NCBI GenBank assembly: GCA_028829895.1
Contig: CM054184.1
Location: 24,755,201-24,819,200, forward strand
Source: Sinotaia quadrata
Lineage: Eukaryota > Mollusca > Gastropoda > Architaenioglossa > Viviparidae
DNA length: 64,000 nt
Reading direction: 5' to 3'
Positions within the stretch are counted from its first letter, which is position 1; every line of letters begins with the position of its first letter. The notes beneath the pieces were generated by a model. That model was not told the DNA's origin and searched no databases. It was given only the letters and a program-made list of their open reading frames with translations. The position numbers and the translations under genes were made by a program. This document shows positions 24,068-36,153 of the stretch, piece by piece.

Positions 24068-24222
24068 CTTATCTCCTAAACGCAATGCAAGAACCTGAAG
24101 GATAAGAAGATCTCTCAAAAATAGCAGTCGAGTGTAACATATCTGTTCGAAGGTGCAAGAAATTATTGCTGAAGCTTCCATGCTTGAAAACAGATGATTG
24201 TGAACTGAATGATGAATTGCAT
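24068..24222 (-). CDS. NUP160: NUP160 exon (helical domain)
   Basis: It encodes residues 613-664 and ends RLLFLRDLLILQVLALRLGD then Lys. This is a strong match to the vertebrate helix RFLICRDLLILQQLLMRLGD. The acceptor is CTGTTACAG and the donor is AAG/GTTTGT. Phase 1 in, phase 0 out. Confidence 0.94.
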
Positions 24223-25986
24223 CTGTAACAGAAAAATAAATATTCATTAACCAACATACTGTAAGCTATAAGTGACAAAAAATAAAAATAAAGACAAAAT
24301 GTTGAAAAAATAGTAATTCAATGCTTTGATGACTATATTTTCTTTTGTCTTTTTAAACCCAATGAAAATTATTTGTAATTATACGAACAAACTTTACTGA
24401 TTTCACATTTATGGGAAAGGACTTTTATTCTGATTAACTTTCATTTAAAACAAAAATTTTCTCTGTACATGTACTTGTAAATCAATATAACTTCAAATGG
24501 AAATTATTTTTCTGGAATTCTTTGAATTTCCACAGTATTAAGATACTTTCAGCAGACATGTATAACACTAATGATAAACACATATTCTGGACCAAGGAAT
24601 CTTTCACACTGGTAGCTTTAGTTTGCCATTATTTTGCAAATTTATCAAAATAGTGCAAACCAAACCGACTCAGAAGTGCATCACTTTCATACCATTTTAG
24701 TACTTATCAGTATTCTGCTGTGCTTAAAGGCTAATAACTCTCATCGTCTTTTGCCAATTCACTTTAGATACCACCAATATCAAGACTGCTAAATTATAAA
24801 TGATAAAAATTGAGTAAAGTACTGATTTGCAACAATCTTTTAGTATAAAGGTGCAGAATCAGTGGAGAAAAAACAGTACTATGGATAAAGAAAATAAGGA
24901 TATGTGTCTGTACTTAATGTACACCAATGCAACTATGTAAATGGAAATTATCTTTGCAATTTTGCCTAGGCACTAATCCAGCACTACAAGTCACATAGTA
25001 GATAGTGATAGATAGTGATAGTGAATGATACTGCAGTGAAGTAAATTTGCCTATTCCTATTTCTAGTCTTAACTGTTATATAAATTGTTAAATTGTCAAA
25101 GTAACCTGACCTTGGGCACTCCTTATGATGGTATTTTTGTGTCAGAGATAAACACCTGAGTTGAGAATATGGTACAAATTGTTGATGCAATGCAAAACAG
25201 TTCAATTGGGTTAATTTTTATTATCCAATAGTTAACATTTATAAGAATGAGTCCAGCCAATGGGCTGAGATAAAAAAGTTTACCTGCTGTAGAAAATTCT
25301 ATTGTCTAATCACTTGAATTTGGTGTGGCAAGAAGTCTGGGGTTTTTTGAAAGGCAGCCATAAGCTTAATGGTGTTAACTGATTGGTTGAATGGACTTTA
25401 AAATATTTCAAGCATTTTTTGCTATTGATGTGTTATACTTGCGTTATACAGAAGAGATGTATTATGTGAGTGGACTATTATTTCTACAAATGTTTGAACT
25501 AAGATGTAGGCTTAACACTTGACATTGTTCTCATGAACCTGTTCATAAATTGATATGCTGTATTTATTATGCTGTACATTTGTGTCAGGCTAATAAATAC
25601 TGTTGCAGGAAATTATAAATTGAAACTTGAATGTAAGAAAGAATGGAGTTAAAAAAGCGATAAACTGGAGATTTAGCATTTGCTCCCAGATTATAATTTT
25701 CAGGATAAAGCAGCCTTTCTTCTGTGTATGGTTTGAACCTCCTGGTTTACTGATTATAAATCGCTATGACTGACTGTAGTAGAGGTGGGGAGCAGTATTT
25801 AGTGTAAGAATACCTTATATCCACCAAGTGAGAGAGACGAGTGGTGTCTGCTTTAAAATTATTAATAATATAAATTAAGATTCTCATCATTTGTAATTAG
25901 TTAGGGATGATTAATTAATTAATAATAATCATAACCATTAACTAGGTGGCATTGGCATCACAGATATTGTTTTGTACTGCACTAAC
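24223..25986 (-). other. NUP160 intron with a diverged dispersed repeat
   Basis: The part 25020-25620 is a diverged repeat shared with 40385-40910. The rest is AT-rich and nothing else was seen. No coding match. Confidence 0.55.
25020..25620 (+). repeat. Diverged dispersed repeat, copy 1
   Basis: Collinear matches with 40385-40910 include GTAAATTTGCCTATTCCTAT, TATATAAATTGTTAAATTG, TCCAATAG..., TTGCTATTGATGTGTTAT and AATAAATACTGTTG near the end. Identity is patchy. The last motif and the poly(A)-signal-like AATAAA suggest the 3' end of a retroelement, but no coding match was seen. Confidence 0.55.
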
Positions 25987-26123
25987 CTGAGTCATCTATC
26001 AGGGTCTGCCCCTCTTCTGCAGTTTGTGCATCCAGGAGGTGACTTAAGAGGTCTAGACACTGAGGCAAGTGCTGTAAATCTTGAAGTTGACGAACTAGTA
26101 CTTCTCCTTCTGTTTCTAAATTA
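25987..26123 (-). CDS. NUP160: NUP160 exon (helical domain)
   Basis: It encodes residues 567-612 and includes LETEGEVLVRQLQDLQHL. The acceptor TTTTCAAG is the only nearby AG that restores phase 2; the TTTAG a few bases later does not. The donor is CAG/GTTAGT. The segment is acidic and low in conservation, and it sits where the vertebrate protein also varies in length. Confidence 0.85.
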
Positions 26124-26989
26124 CTTGAAAATCCACACATAATCATCTGATAATTGTAAATTACTACATTAGAATTAGAGCAGGGATGAAAATAAAAATT
26201 GTAAAATAAAAAATTGTAAAAGAATCTGAATTTTCCCCAAAAAGTATCCTGCACACCTTAAAAAAAAAAGGAATGAAATTCACGTATTTATGTGATATCA
26301 AATTTGAAAATGCTATTGAGTCCAATTATAAAGACACATTAATGTTTAGAAGAAAAATTTACAGTAACAATTTTTATATTATATAAAGAGGAAAAAACTA
26401 AAAGCAAAGTCTATTTATTTAAAATTTGACAAAAATATATTGAAAAAGTAAAAATCAAGTTATGATGGGGTTAGAATTCAACAAGCAGGTCAAAAGATGA
26501 TTTAGTAACACATCAGCTCACTCCTTACTGACCTACATGTATAATGCAAATCCCCAGAATATTTTGACATTTTACCAATTTTCAAGACCGTTTCCGGGCC
26601 TTGAAGAGCTGAAATCAAATTCCAGGCTTTTCCCAGAATTCCATACCTGCACAGGAACTCTACTTTTCTCTTTATTTCTCCCTTTTGATAACCATTTCTC
26701 TTCTATTTCTCTTTCAGATGATATTCTTTGCTGTTTGGCTGCTATTTCCTAAAGTTCTAATTCTCTTTGTTTTTCTTTCTCACTTCGTTCAGCAGAAAAT
26801 AATTTGTTGTTCAATTTAAATCTATTTAAATCAAGCCCAATCTGTCTTTTTCAGCAAATCTCATTGTACTGTATACAAATAAAACATTCTCAATTAATAT
26901 GCTATAATGTTTTTGTTATTTTAACTCTTAGCAGACATGTAGTTTATATAATTGAAGCCTTGTACAAATTGATCTACCACAATACTAAC
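26124..26989 (-). other. NUP160 intron with a dispersed repeat copy
   Basis: Holds the second copy of the ~95-bp repeat (26567-26660). Nothing else was seen. Confidence 0.6.
26567..26660. repeat. ~95-bp dispersed repeat, copy 2
   Basis: Same orientation as 23166-23262. It runs from ACATTTTACCAATTTTCAAG to CATACCTGCACAGGAA. Confidence 0.7.
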
Positions 26990-27164
26990 TTGTCTTCGAA
27001 GAAAAGTGCTTCCACAATTTTCTCTGCTACAGAGACTGGAGAATTCAACATCTGAAGTTCTAACAAAAATGCTGCAGCACACTCATGTGTAATCATGTCA
27101 CTGATGAGTCTCACGACATTGCAAATTTTATGTACTTGCTCACAAAGGACAAAGGAAGAAACAC
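26990..27164 (-). CDS. NUP160: NUP160 exon (helical domain)
   Basis: It encodes about residues 509-566. It contains CEQVHKICNVVRLISDM and LNSPVSVAEKIVEALFFED. The second motif corresponds to NLQSPEKAAEQILEDMI in vertebrates. The acceptor is TTCTTTAG and the donor is AA/GTTAGT. Phase 1 in, phase 2 out. Confidence 0.9.
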
Positions 27165-29053
27165 CTAAAGAAAAGAAAATATTTTGTAAGCAACAGCACA
27201 GATGACATTTCAAAGGGTCACAAATTATATATCTGAAGATTCATCTGAGTGAATACCAAACAATTTAAAAATCAAAATAAGAAATAAAACATAGATTTTA
27301 AAAAATAAGGAAATAAGGAAATAAAATTTTCAAGACTAATTATACAAAAATACAAGTATAAAATTATTTTTTGTTGTTGTGCATAATGAATCTACTCAGT
27401 TTAAATAGAATACATTTTATTAACTCCTTCACTGCCTGAGATGTATGCATGTATGTCACACACAAAACCGACTTAAAAATTCAACTCAATCTGCATAAGA
27501 CGAGGCCATATTTTTAAGATTTTTTTTTAAATGATGGGAGCTAACTCTTATCAAGACTTATGTTAATGTTATTGAGCAAACATCCCTTACAACAGTTAAT
27601 CACATTTTGATCAAGACTATATTTACAGATCAGAAAGATATCCTGGAAGTTGTCATGAGTTAAAATATTCTGGAAAAAAAAACCATGTAGCTTTTATAAT
27701 CACTGAGATTTACCTAAATTGTTAACAATAAGTATGTACTATTATATACTTTTTTTTACACTTCTGAACAATGATAATCATCAATGTGTGCAAATATATT
27801 TACACAAAATAATTATATCTATTTCTTAAACTGCATAACCAAACATTCCAGTGATTGTCACAAAATTTTGTATATAGCTTATCTGAGTACAAATGATTGT
27901 TGCATATTGTTTTAAAGGGTTATAGAACTAAATCTTTGTAGTGTGGAAAGTAAATTAGTTTCCCAGTGACAAAGCCATCATAAAAGAGTCTCTATTTTCC
28001 ATATAATTATATAATTTCTAAACATTCTTAGTGCTCCAAGTTGGAATTTCATTATCCCATCCTGGCTTTAGAATGATATACTGGAAACAACCTAAGTGAA
28101 TGCCAAAGAATCAAAAACTCAGTGATGGTGGTAAAATGACTTGCAAATGTTTTCACAGCATTTATTTAAAATAGACATGTTTATGCAAACTGATGGAGAA
28201 GAAAAAGGGGTGGGATATTTCTTTCAAATCCAAGGACTTCTTTAATTAATTCAAGAGTTTATAGGCAAATCAATGTTTTTCAAGGGTAAAATAAAATTCA
28301 AGTACTTTTCAAGATGGTTTTCACTTTTTAAAGGCTTTTGAACCCTTTTCATTTCAAATATCCTTCAATCAGATTTTCAACCAGAATATCTGTGTGCCAT
28401 CTGCAGATGCAATGTCATGTTTAATTGTATATTTCATTTCCTTCAATCTACAACAATGTTGCATTGTTGTGCTTTTTCCCTTAGTCAGCAAATACTTATT
28501 CATTGTCTTTACGCTCTGTTCATGCTGTAGATAAAGACTCAAATTATTGTCCACAATTTATTATATTTTACTGATATAATGTTCTTTAAAAGTAAACCTC
28601 CAGTTTCTAGTCAATAAATTAAACTCATTTAAGAGAAGATGGGGAACCTGCTGTAAATTAAAGTTGGGATAAATGGTGACTAAGAAATACTTTGAGGACA
28701 AGCAATTTGAACAGGAAAAGAAAACAAATCTTATTAAAAAAGTATTCTTCTAGTACTATCCTCAATACTTTTACATGTCCCACCAGATTAGTGGGCCAGG
28801 TTTTTCCCTATTCAACAATTATTTATAATTGGAGAGTTTTTGTTTCATCCTAAATATATTAATAACATAGGTATAAGTGTTTAATATTAAAATATTCCAC
28901 AGCAAATAGCAGTGCATCTTTTAAAGATTCCAACAATGAAGGGGTTAAACTCTGCTTTCCATCTGATATTATTGATAAAGTTTTGTTATTGAGATTAACA
29001 AATATTTTATTTTGTATGTGATATTAATTATAGCTGCAAATTGGCCTCTCCAC
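27165..29053 (-). other. NUP160 intron largely filled by a TTAA-flanked element
   Basis: The possible element spans 27424-28944. The flanks (27165-27419 and 28949-29053) are plain AT-rich sequence. Confidence 0.5.
27424..28944. mobile_element. Possible piggyBac-type non-autonomous element
   Basis: The sequence lies between TTAA at 27420-27423 and TTAA at 28945-28948. Its ends are short inverted repeats, CTCCTTCACTG and (reverse complement) CCCCTTCATTG, 9 of 11 matching. TTAA target duplication is the piggyBac hallmark. No transposase frame was recognised inside. The inverted match is short, so chance cannot be excluded. Confidence 0.4.
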
Positions 29054-29261
29054 CCCATTCCACTTCCAAACAGTAAAAGCACATGCCTTCAACAGTAAAC
29101 TGCATGTCTTCCAAGTCATCTGAAGTAAGTTTTTCAGTATGACACAAATAAAGTCGTTCAAGATGATCACAAGGCCGCAGGTAACTGATACATGACTTGC
29201 GTATTAAGCAGATCAATCCTGTCTTGCTATCAGCAAACACACCTTGCAGTTTGGTACGCAC
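29054..29261 (-). CDS. NUP160: NUP160 exon (helical domain; 3' end uncertain)
   Basis: It encodes about residues 440-508. GLICLIRKSCISYLRP followed by HLERLYLCHTEKL matches MVCLLKKGYLSFLIP and DHLYLLPYENL of vertebrate NUP160. The start after CCAATAG is firm. The exit must be phase 1. Two donors fit: GG/GTGGAG (exon end 29054, weak GT) or AAG/GCATGT (exon end 29087, a GC donor). The shorter version gives a length closer to the vertebrate protein. An in-frame stop follows soon after 29054, so the exon cannot run much further. Confidence 0.85.
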
Positions 29262-29800
29262 CTATTGGCAGTAAAAAAAAAAGAAAAAAAAAAGAAGCAT
29301 ATATCTAACAGAAAACATAATTTATACATTTTACAAATTAAATATTTATTTTGTTACTTATTCATAATGTTTAATATGTTAAGTACTCTTTTCCAACCAT
29401 CAACCAGGCACCCCTCTACTGGAATAAGGTAACTGCAAAGAGAATACAAGCTTACCACTAGAAATCATCAAGGCTGCAGGTATACTCTAAGAATAAAATG
29501 GCATATCAAAATTTGTCCAGAGATGTCCTCTTTGCATAGGAACATGCTTCCATGATACTTCATGCTGCTTAGTGAGGACTAAGCAATTTTCCATAAATTC
29601 TGAAAGGGGTCAGCTTCTACTTAAATTTGTGCATTGCTAATGGTGTTTGTTCATTACTGTTATTCTTTTAATTTATTCTTGTGTTACAGTAGGGTATATT
29701 TTCCTTACCTTTGCTAATATGATATCTTGGTATATGTTTTTACTTTTCTGTACTTGCTTAATAAAAAGGTTGACTTCTTATACAAGTGGATGCTCTAAGA

Positions 29801-30025
29801 CATGCATGTGCAGTCCCCAACCTGCAGGCCAGGGCCAGCCTTGTCAAATGGTTTCAACCAACCTGTACTAAAAACATATAAATAAGTCCCGCAAAACAGT
29901 TTATCACCATATGTTGAAATGGTGGGGTCATTTTTATAGGGAATTATTTTAAGTCTGGCCCAGCCTACAACCACCTACTTAACTTGGTGTTCAGTCCTTG
30001 ACCTGAAAAAGGCTGCACATGCCTG
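29801..30025. mobile_element. hAT-type MITE, old
   Basis: Ends are imperfect inverted repeats, CATGCATGTGCAG and (reverse complement) CAGGCATGTGCAG. Flanks are CTCTAAGA (29793-29800) and CTTTAAGG (30026-30033), 6 of 8 matching, as expected of an eroded 8-bp hAT target duplication. Internal text such as CCAACCTGCAGGCCAGGGCC is like that of other animal hAT MITEs. No coding. Confidence 0.65.
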
Positions 30026-30611
30026 CTTTAAGGAATATTTTGACTCCCATCTCATATGCGGCATACATGGGCTGCTAGAGTGAAAAACTGTCTATTTATT
30101 ATTGTAAATGCTGGTAAGGAAATATTAGCCTGTATGAATTAGGCCACTCTTAACTGGTATACTATTAAACAGTCACAAGTAAAATCATGAGACTGCTTTT
30201 GTACATACTCAAATGGAAATGACTGAGAAGTCTATATAAAAACATAAGATGAACATTTCACATGAACTTGATCTGGATACATGAGAGGGCAACATTTAGC
30301 ACCACTCCCAAACACTTTTCAGGGTGGGAAAATCAGGATGCTTACATCATGTGGCCACCCCAAAAGCCATTGTCAGGGTGGGAAAAAGAGGCTGCTAAAC
30401 AAAGAGAAGTAAAGGCAGCAAAGGAAGTAATAATCACTTTCTCTCCTAAGCTCTTGAGTCAAGGAAGAAAAACACAGTCACATGAACTCACCCATTTGAA
30501 AAGATGTCTACAAGCTACTAGCCTAAAATAAAAATGGAAAATGAAGACTTGAACACAGCCTTCAATGATGGTAAGGTGTATTGCCGACAACATAGATCAA
30601 GCATTGAATTA

Positions 30612-32999
30612 GGTAGTCCCACTCATTTTTTTCTACTTGATATTGTACAAATGTTTTATGCTCAAAATGTGTGTTCTGATGAAATAAGGATGTACAGAAA
30701 AAATTATGATGATAGCTATAATACTTTTTGAGATATTGTTAATTTAGTGTCGTAATTTGTGATCAACATTTTTTAGACGTAACGAATGTGCAGTTTGTCA
30801 AGTTCAGTACAAGTAAAATATAAACCACACTGATCAACAGTCCAACATTTTAAATTAACATAATCACAGACAACAAGAAAAAACAGACATAATGCAGAAT
30901 TGAAATTTAAGATTATTATAAATTGCGACGGAAAACGTGCTTTTGTTTCATAAAATTGCTTACAAAACGCAACAAACTGGAATATTCATGGCATCATAGC
31001 ATAATCAACTGATGAACAAAGTATATCCAGAATGCATATTATTAAATCATTTGCTATGTAGTTAATGCCTATTTTTTTTTCAAAGGCAGAGCAACAACAG
31101 TGAAGAAATTATGTGATGCTGAAAATGGCCATTTCAACTAATTTTAACCAAAAAAAAGCAGTAACCAAGTGTTATAGGGAAAACGGAAAAAAGCAAATTG
31201 TCATATCTCTAAAACTATACAACATACAGAGCTGGTTCACATATCAAAATGATCAGTAAATTGTGCTCTATCTAATTATTTAAAGTTATATGTTTAATCA
31301 TTTATTTAATTTACATTTTTAGTTTTATTATAACATTTCTATTTACGAAGAAAATGAAAATGGATAAATTGTCATAAGTCTGAAACTATACATAACACAG
31401 TTATGGTTCACCTATTAAAATGACCAGCAAGATGTTATACATGTAACTAAACAAAGTATTTGTTCAGCATTTTATTTGTTTTAATATTTTATAATACAAA
31501 ATTTAATATTTAAAATCTTAAAACTGTATTAAAACTGCTTGATTGGTATAAAAGCAATCTATATGTATCAAAGATACATAAAGATGTTGAACGCATGCCA
31601 TTGCTAATTATATCACTACACTCACACACTAAAAAATCCAAAACATTTCGTTTTATTCTGAAGGTTTGACAAGGTCTTAAATCACTGAAAGTGTGCATGA
31701 AAAATTTATTCTTAAATTAAAACAGTGCTCTGCACACATGTACATGATTTAAAGAAATATTTAACATATTTATATAATTATAATGTAGGCTATGAATAAA
31801 AGATCATTTCATTTTTGTTTTATTTATTTCAAATAATGAATATGCACAATAACACACATACAATAAGCATCATGTGGTAACAAAATCTATGTTTAAATTA
31901 ATATTAATTCTTGAACAAAGGTAATGTATTTAATCCCAGTAACTTCATATTGATAGAGAAAGTAATATATGAATAATATAACATAAGTAATATCCAATAC
32001 ATAATTTTATAAATAGAAAATTCTTCTTGCAAAACTCTAAAGTCAGCAGCTGGCCAGGTTCTTCCATTGGTTATCTTCATTGTTAAGCCCCATTTAAAAA
32101 CAAACTTGGCATTTGCATCAACACAGTCTATGCTATCACACCACTTCAAAATATTCCTATACTGCTCCAACAATATTATTTTGTACTGTGAACTTCTAAT
32201 GCCTCACTAATGACAAATCCATTATCATAACAAACAGCAACACCTTAACTTGTAAATCCACCATCTTCTTTCAGTCTCTTTGGTGGTTGGCTACCTGGAA
32301 AGTTATCTACATTAGTTTTTCTTGCCATTTCAGTTTCATCTAGGCTACTACCTGCATTTACAACAGCTCAGCAAGTGCACAATCATATACTGGAGTGCTT
32401 TCTAGCAAATATTTGCAAAATTTATTTTATCAACAAGGGTGTTGATGTCTTTACCTTTTATTTTTATATTCAGACTTTTAGCACCCAAATCAACCTTGTA
32501 CCTATGATTACTGGAGTACTACTAGTGCTAGCTTTATTTAAAGTCTGAAGCTCTTTGCAAAAACTTTCATTCATAAACAAAGCAAGAATAATTTGACTAT
32601 CTGGGTTTAAATGACAAGTTTATACGTTATAGAACAGTGCACTGCTTGCATTTTTAGTGATTCTGTATTTTATGTTTTTGCATTTTTGAGAGATGGGCAA
32701 AACTGAACAAGCCACTCATTCAGACAGCAATCTTTCAAACTTAATTTCTTGGCAAAACTTTGAAGTAGTCAAATCAGATTATCAGAAAGTTCATAAACAG
32801 CTGTTAATGAATAACATACTTCAACACAGTCTCCTGACTAATACCACATTTTTCACAAAAAGTGCCATCACTAAGTTGTAATGCTTTTGAAAGAACAGTT
32901 TCCCAGTTGTTACAAGGGGTGTTCTTAAGTTCAGTCATAACCCTGAAGATAAGTTAGTGTACTGCTCATCAGCTAAAAAAAATATTCCATAAATGTTCC
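30612..32999 (-). mobile_element. Unidentified repeat family, copy 2 (longest)
   Basis: Read on the minus strand from about 32999, it is the longest of three copies; copy 1 is 6295-7938 (inverted) and copy 3 is 55255-55951 (same orientation). Minus-strand fragments with protein-like texture are MTELKNTPCNNWETVLSKAL at about 32936, FMNESFCKELQTLNKAS at about 32575, NVDNFPGSQPPKRLKEDGG near 32310, and YRNILKWCDSIDCVDANAKF near 32158. Stops and shifts separate them. I do not recognise the family. It may be a DNA transposon or a processed pseudogene. Confidence 0.65.
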
Positions 33000-34814
33000 A
33001 CTGACAATGAAAAACTATGTATTAATATATTAAAATTTCATGCAGGTTAAATATTTTTTTTAATGGAGACTGAATACATAATAAGTTATTTACAACATAA
33101 GGGTTAAAATATAACAGTAGAAAATATCAATTATATAATCTACATAAAGATTAAATTTAACAATTGTTGTTTTTGCTTCATTGCCTTTGTACTTTTTTCC
33201 AAATTCATATTCAACACTTTAACTGTTATTTTAAGATTTCAGCTCACAAATAGGAAGTGTATTCCCATGCAAGGAGATACTCAGTGTGAACTTCAACTGG
33301 TCATCTAAGGGTATAGTGTAGCTCTGAGGACTAGGGTAAGCTTGAAAATACCTCATTCTAGAGTACGTTTATCAGGTAACCATTAATGAAAAACTTATTT
33401 TATTTGAACAAAAAATACCTTTCCTTGGCAATGTTTCACTGTAAATGATTCTTGGGACAGTTTGTGATGAGGTAAGCATTTCTTTGCTTCCTTTCATATG
33501 CGCATGAAAGACTTTTCTTCTAATTTCAGGTGAATATGACATTGTCACCATTATTTTTTCAAAACTGTTCACTCAGGTTATAAAAGAAATGTAATTCAAG
33601 TTATATACATAATTTTTAAAAGTCAGACAGAGCATTCTTCTTTTAACTTTCACTGCACTGTTCGCTGACTATTGTTTACTAAAATTTAACAATTTCATAT
33701 AAAATATGCTCCAAAATGGATGAACATTAACAAAATAATTTAGTCTACAAAGTAGATTCATTTTCCAAACAAACAAAAAGTCTTAATGGACATTAATACA
33801 GATGTCTTTAGATTTTCACAAATCAACAAGTGGTATTGAAACCTGTTGAAAATTGAGACTATTTTTATTCTGCATGCTGAAAAATCAAAGTAAAATGGAT
33901 GTTAGTTTAGACTATAGAGGAAGTGCCAAGTTTATACACTCTTATTGACATCTGAAAGTAATCTAATTATACTACTATTAATTATTGCTCATTCTGAGTT
34001 TAAGTTAAGCCCTACATTTTAAAAGCTTTCAAAATTTAAAACAAATACTGAAGTTAAAAGTAAATAAATTAAAAAAACCACAGGAACAGAAAGAAAATGC
34101 ATTATGAAAATGTGCATATATAAGTGCAATATAGCCCTGAAAATATAGAAAAATGAATTTATGAAAACAACTACATTAGTTTTAACTTTGACTTTATTCA
34201 ATTTTCAAGTAAACTGAACTACAAACTTCCCATGTCTGTAAAATGATTTTAAAATGAATGAAGAAAGGTGGGGGCGAGGAAGATGCTATTGCCCCAAAAC
34301 ACAAATGATATTGCTAACAGCAAGTATGGCAGACATAATTTAAGTTTCTAAAAGCTGACTTCTATAGCAACATAAAAATACACACATTCACTGATGTATT
34401 GAAAAGTTGTCATTGATAATGTACAAAAAATAAATTAAAAAATATTTAAAGATATTATTTTTTTTTACATTAAAGAAGGATGTAAATTTTTTGTCACTAT
34501 CAGCCCAAATTATATACTTGTCATATTAATTATATTGCAAAGAGAAAAATCAGCCATACATGACTGAAACATGGGCTATAAATGTGATAGATATAAACAA
34601 ATAGAACACATACCACAAAACAAAATAAGACAAACAGCATGAAACTAGACAAAAATAACATCAGAACCACATTGATCTCAAGCCACAAAATTATAACAGA
34701 AAATGAAACAGCTGACAAGGGGACAAAATATGATACAAAACAGTGCAGACAGTTACACATTCAGATATAAAATTCAAAAATGCACACACAAATTAAACAG
34801 ATTTATAAGATGGG

Positions 34815-35400
34815 CAGTGGGCTGATGTTCATATCTGCACGGGATATAAATGACCCCACCCTTAATGAGTCCCCTGCTGCCTTGCAGGTTAGGTTTTGGA
34901 TAACCAAAGGCTAGGGTGCTGACACAGTAACTGATTGGGCATAAGAACTCATAAGAATAGTAAGGTCACCGCACAGGGCGGAGTCCCAAGAAGGACTCAA
35001 CAGTCATGTGTCCGGGACCAAAGCGAGCCACTAGTAATGTGGAGTTTCGGCCGTGGTCAACAGCCTGAAGAGGGATAGGCTCCATCAGGTTCATTTGCCA
35101 AGACATGTAATGCAGAGAAGACCAAATAGATGACCAACAACACCAATGGCATTGGCAATGACATTGTGATTGGTGATCAGAAACTGGAAACAGTTCATAA
35201 ATTCAAATACTTAGGAGCCCAGAAATACTGTCCAGGACTGCACTGACAATAACAGCAATGGCAAGGCTGAAAACAGTTTGGAAAGACAGTAACATCTCAG
35301 TAAGCTCAAAGACTGATGTGCTCCTTGGTTGTATCTGTGTTCTTATATGCATGTGAGTCATGGACCCTCACAGCAGGTATCTCAAGGACCGGAAGTACCC
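34815..35400 (+). pseudogene. RTE-type non-LTR retrotransposon remnant
   Basis: A GC-richer patch. At about 35110-35220 the plus strand reads TNNTNGIGNDIVIGDQKLE then KFKYLGA, and at about 35315-35370 LVVSVFLYACESWTLTA. These are the typical late blocks of RTE-type reverse transcriptases (NGxxI...FKYLG, LLYACESWTL). Several stops and shifts lie between. Upstream text to 34815 (GGAGTTTCGGCCGTGGTCAA) has the same composition and probably belongs to the same copy. Inactive. Confidence 0.7.
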
Positions 35401-36153
35401 CAGTGCAGACTAGATCACCAGGCTTCTAACACCTCTGGGATAAACTATGTCTGCATGCAAAATTTTAGCTATCTCCATTTTCTGTATATATCTCCATTTA
35501 AATTTTGTGAATGAATAAAAAAAGTGTTTTTTGCAAAGATGTTTACAAAAAACAAGAAATAACTGCTTGTTATCTGAACCAAATGAGAATAAACTAAATT
35601 ACTGTGACAAACATGACTGATACCACCCACCCACCCCCATTAAAAAGGGTGGTTTATCCTCCTGGTTATAATAAAGAAAATGCTCACAAAAGAACCAAAA
35701 AGTAACTATTTGGACAATTGAAACTCTGGAAATTTAAGAAATGATGTATTGTACTGAAATTTGCAAAGTAAAACTCATTCGATCACAAAAAATATCCCTA
35801 ACCTTACTTTTGACAGATACTGCTGAAAAAGAAGTTGAACAGTTTGACAAGCCCAAAGGACACCTTGATGAAAACCTAAATTATTACATGTTTAGCCAAG
35901 ACCAGAAAGTTCGTGATGTGTCATATTCGCTATGCATCCCTGAGTTTGTTTACTAATTGTGCATGTGTATTGCTGAGAAACCAAGTTAAGTTTCCAGTAT
36001 ACAGGCAAGGGAGTAATTAATCAACACTGTGTTTTTCTTGTCTTTCCTACATTCACACATAACGATACACCATAGGCATATATATACACACAAGAAACCA
36101 ACTCTAAATGTTATTAATAATAAGAAAAAATTAGGAGTTAAAAGTCAATTTAC

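Larger units (their letters stand above)
29262..36153 (-). other. NUP160 intron, longest seen, transposon-rich
   Basis: It contains a hAT MITE (29801-30025), the longest copy of the unidentified family (30612-32999) and an RTE-type remnant (34815-35400). The stretches 29262-29790, 30030-30610, 33000-34810 and 35410-36150 show no recognisable features. A frame at 30262-30531 has a doubled SGWE-containing motif from a small internal duplication, but no family match. Confidence 0.6.

Noticed and set aside
25725..25800. Possible tRNA gene around GGTTTGAACCTCC
   Set aside because: The T-loop-like word is not matched by an A-box, anticodon stem or acceptor stem at the right spacing.
30262..30531. 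89-codon plus-strand frame with repeated SGWE motif
   Set aside because: The repeat is explained by a small DNA duplication (CAGGGTGGGAAAA twice). No family match and no transcript signals.
34530..34760. Minus-strand 76-codon hydrophobic frame as a membrane protein
   Set aside because: The residues reflect AT-rich, T-biased composition on that strand. No family pattern, start context or partner was seen.
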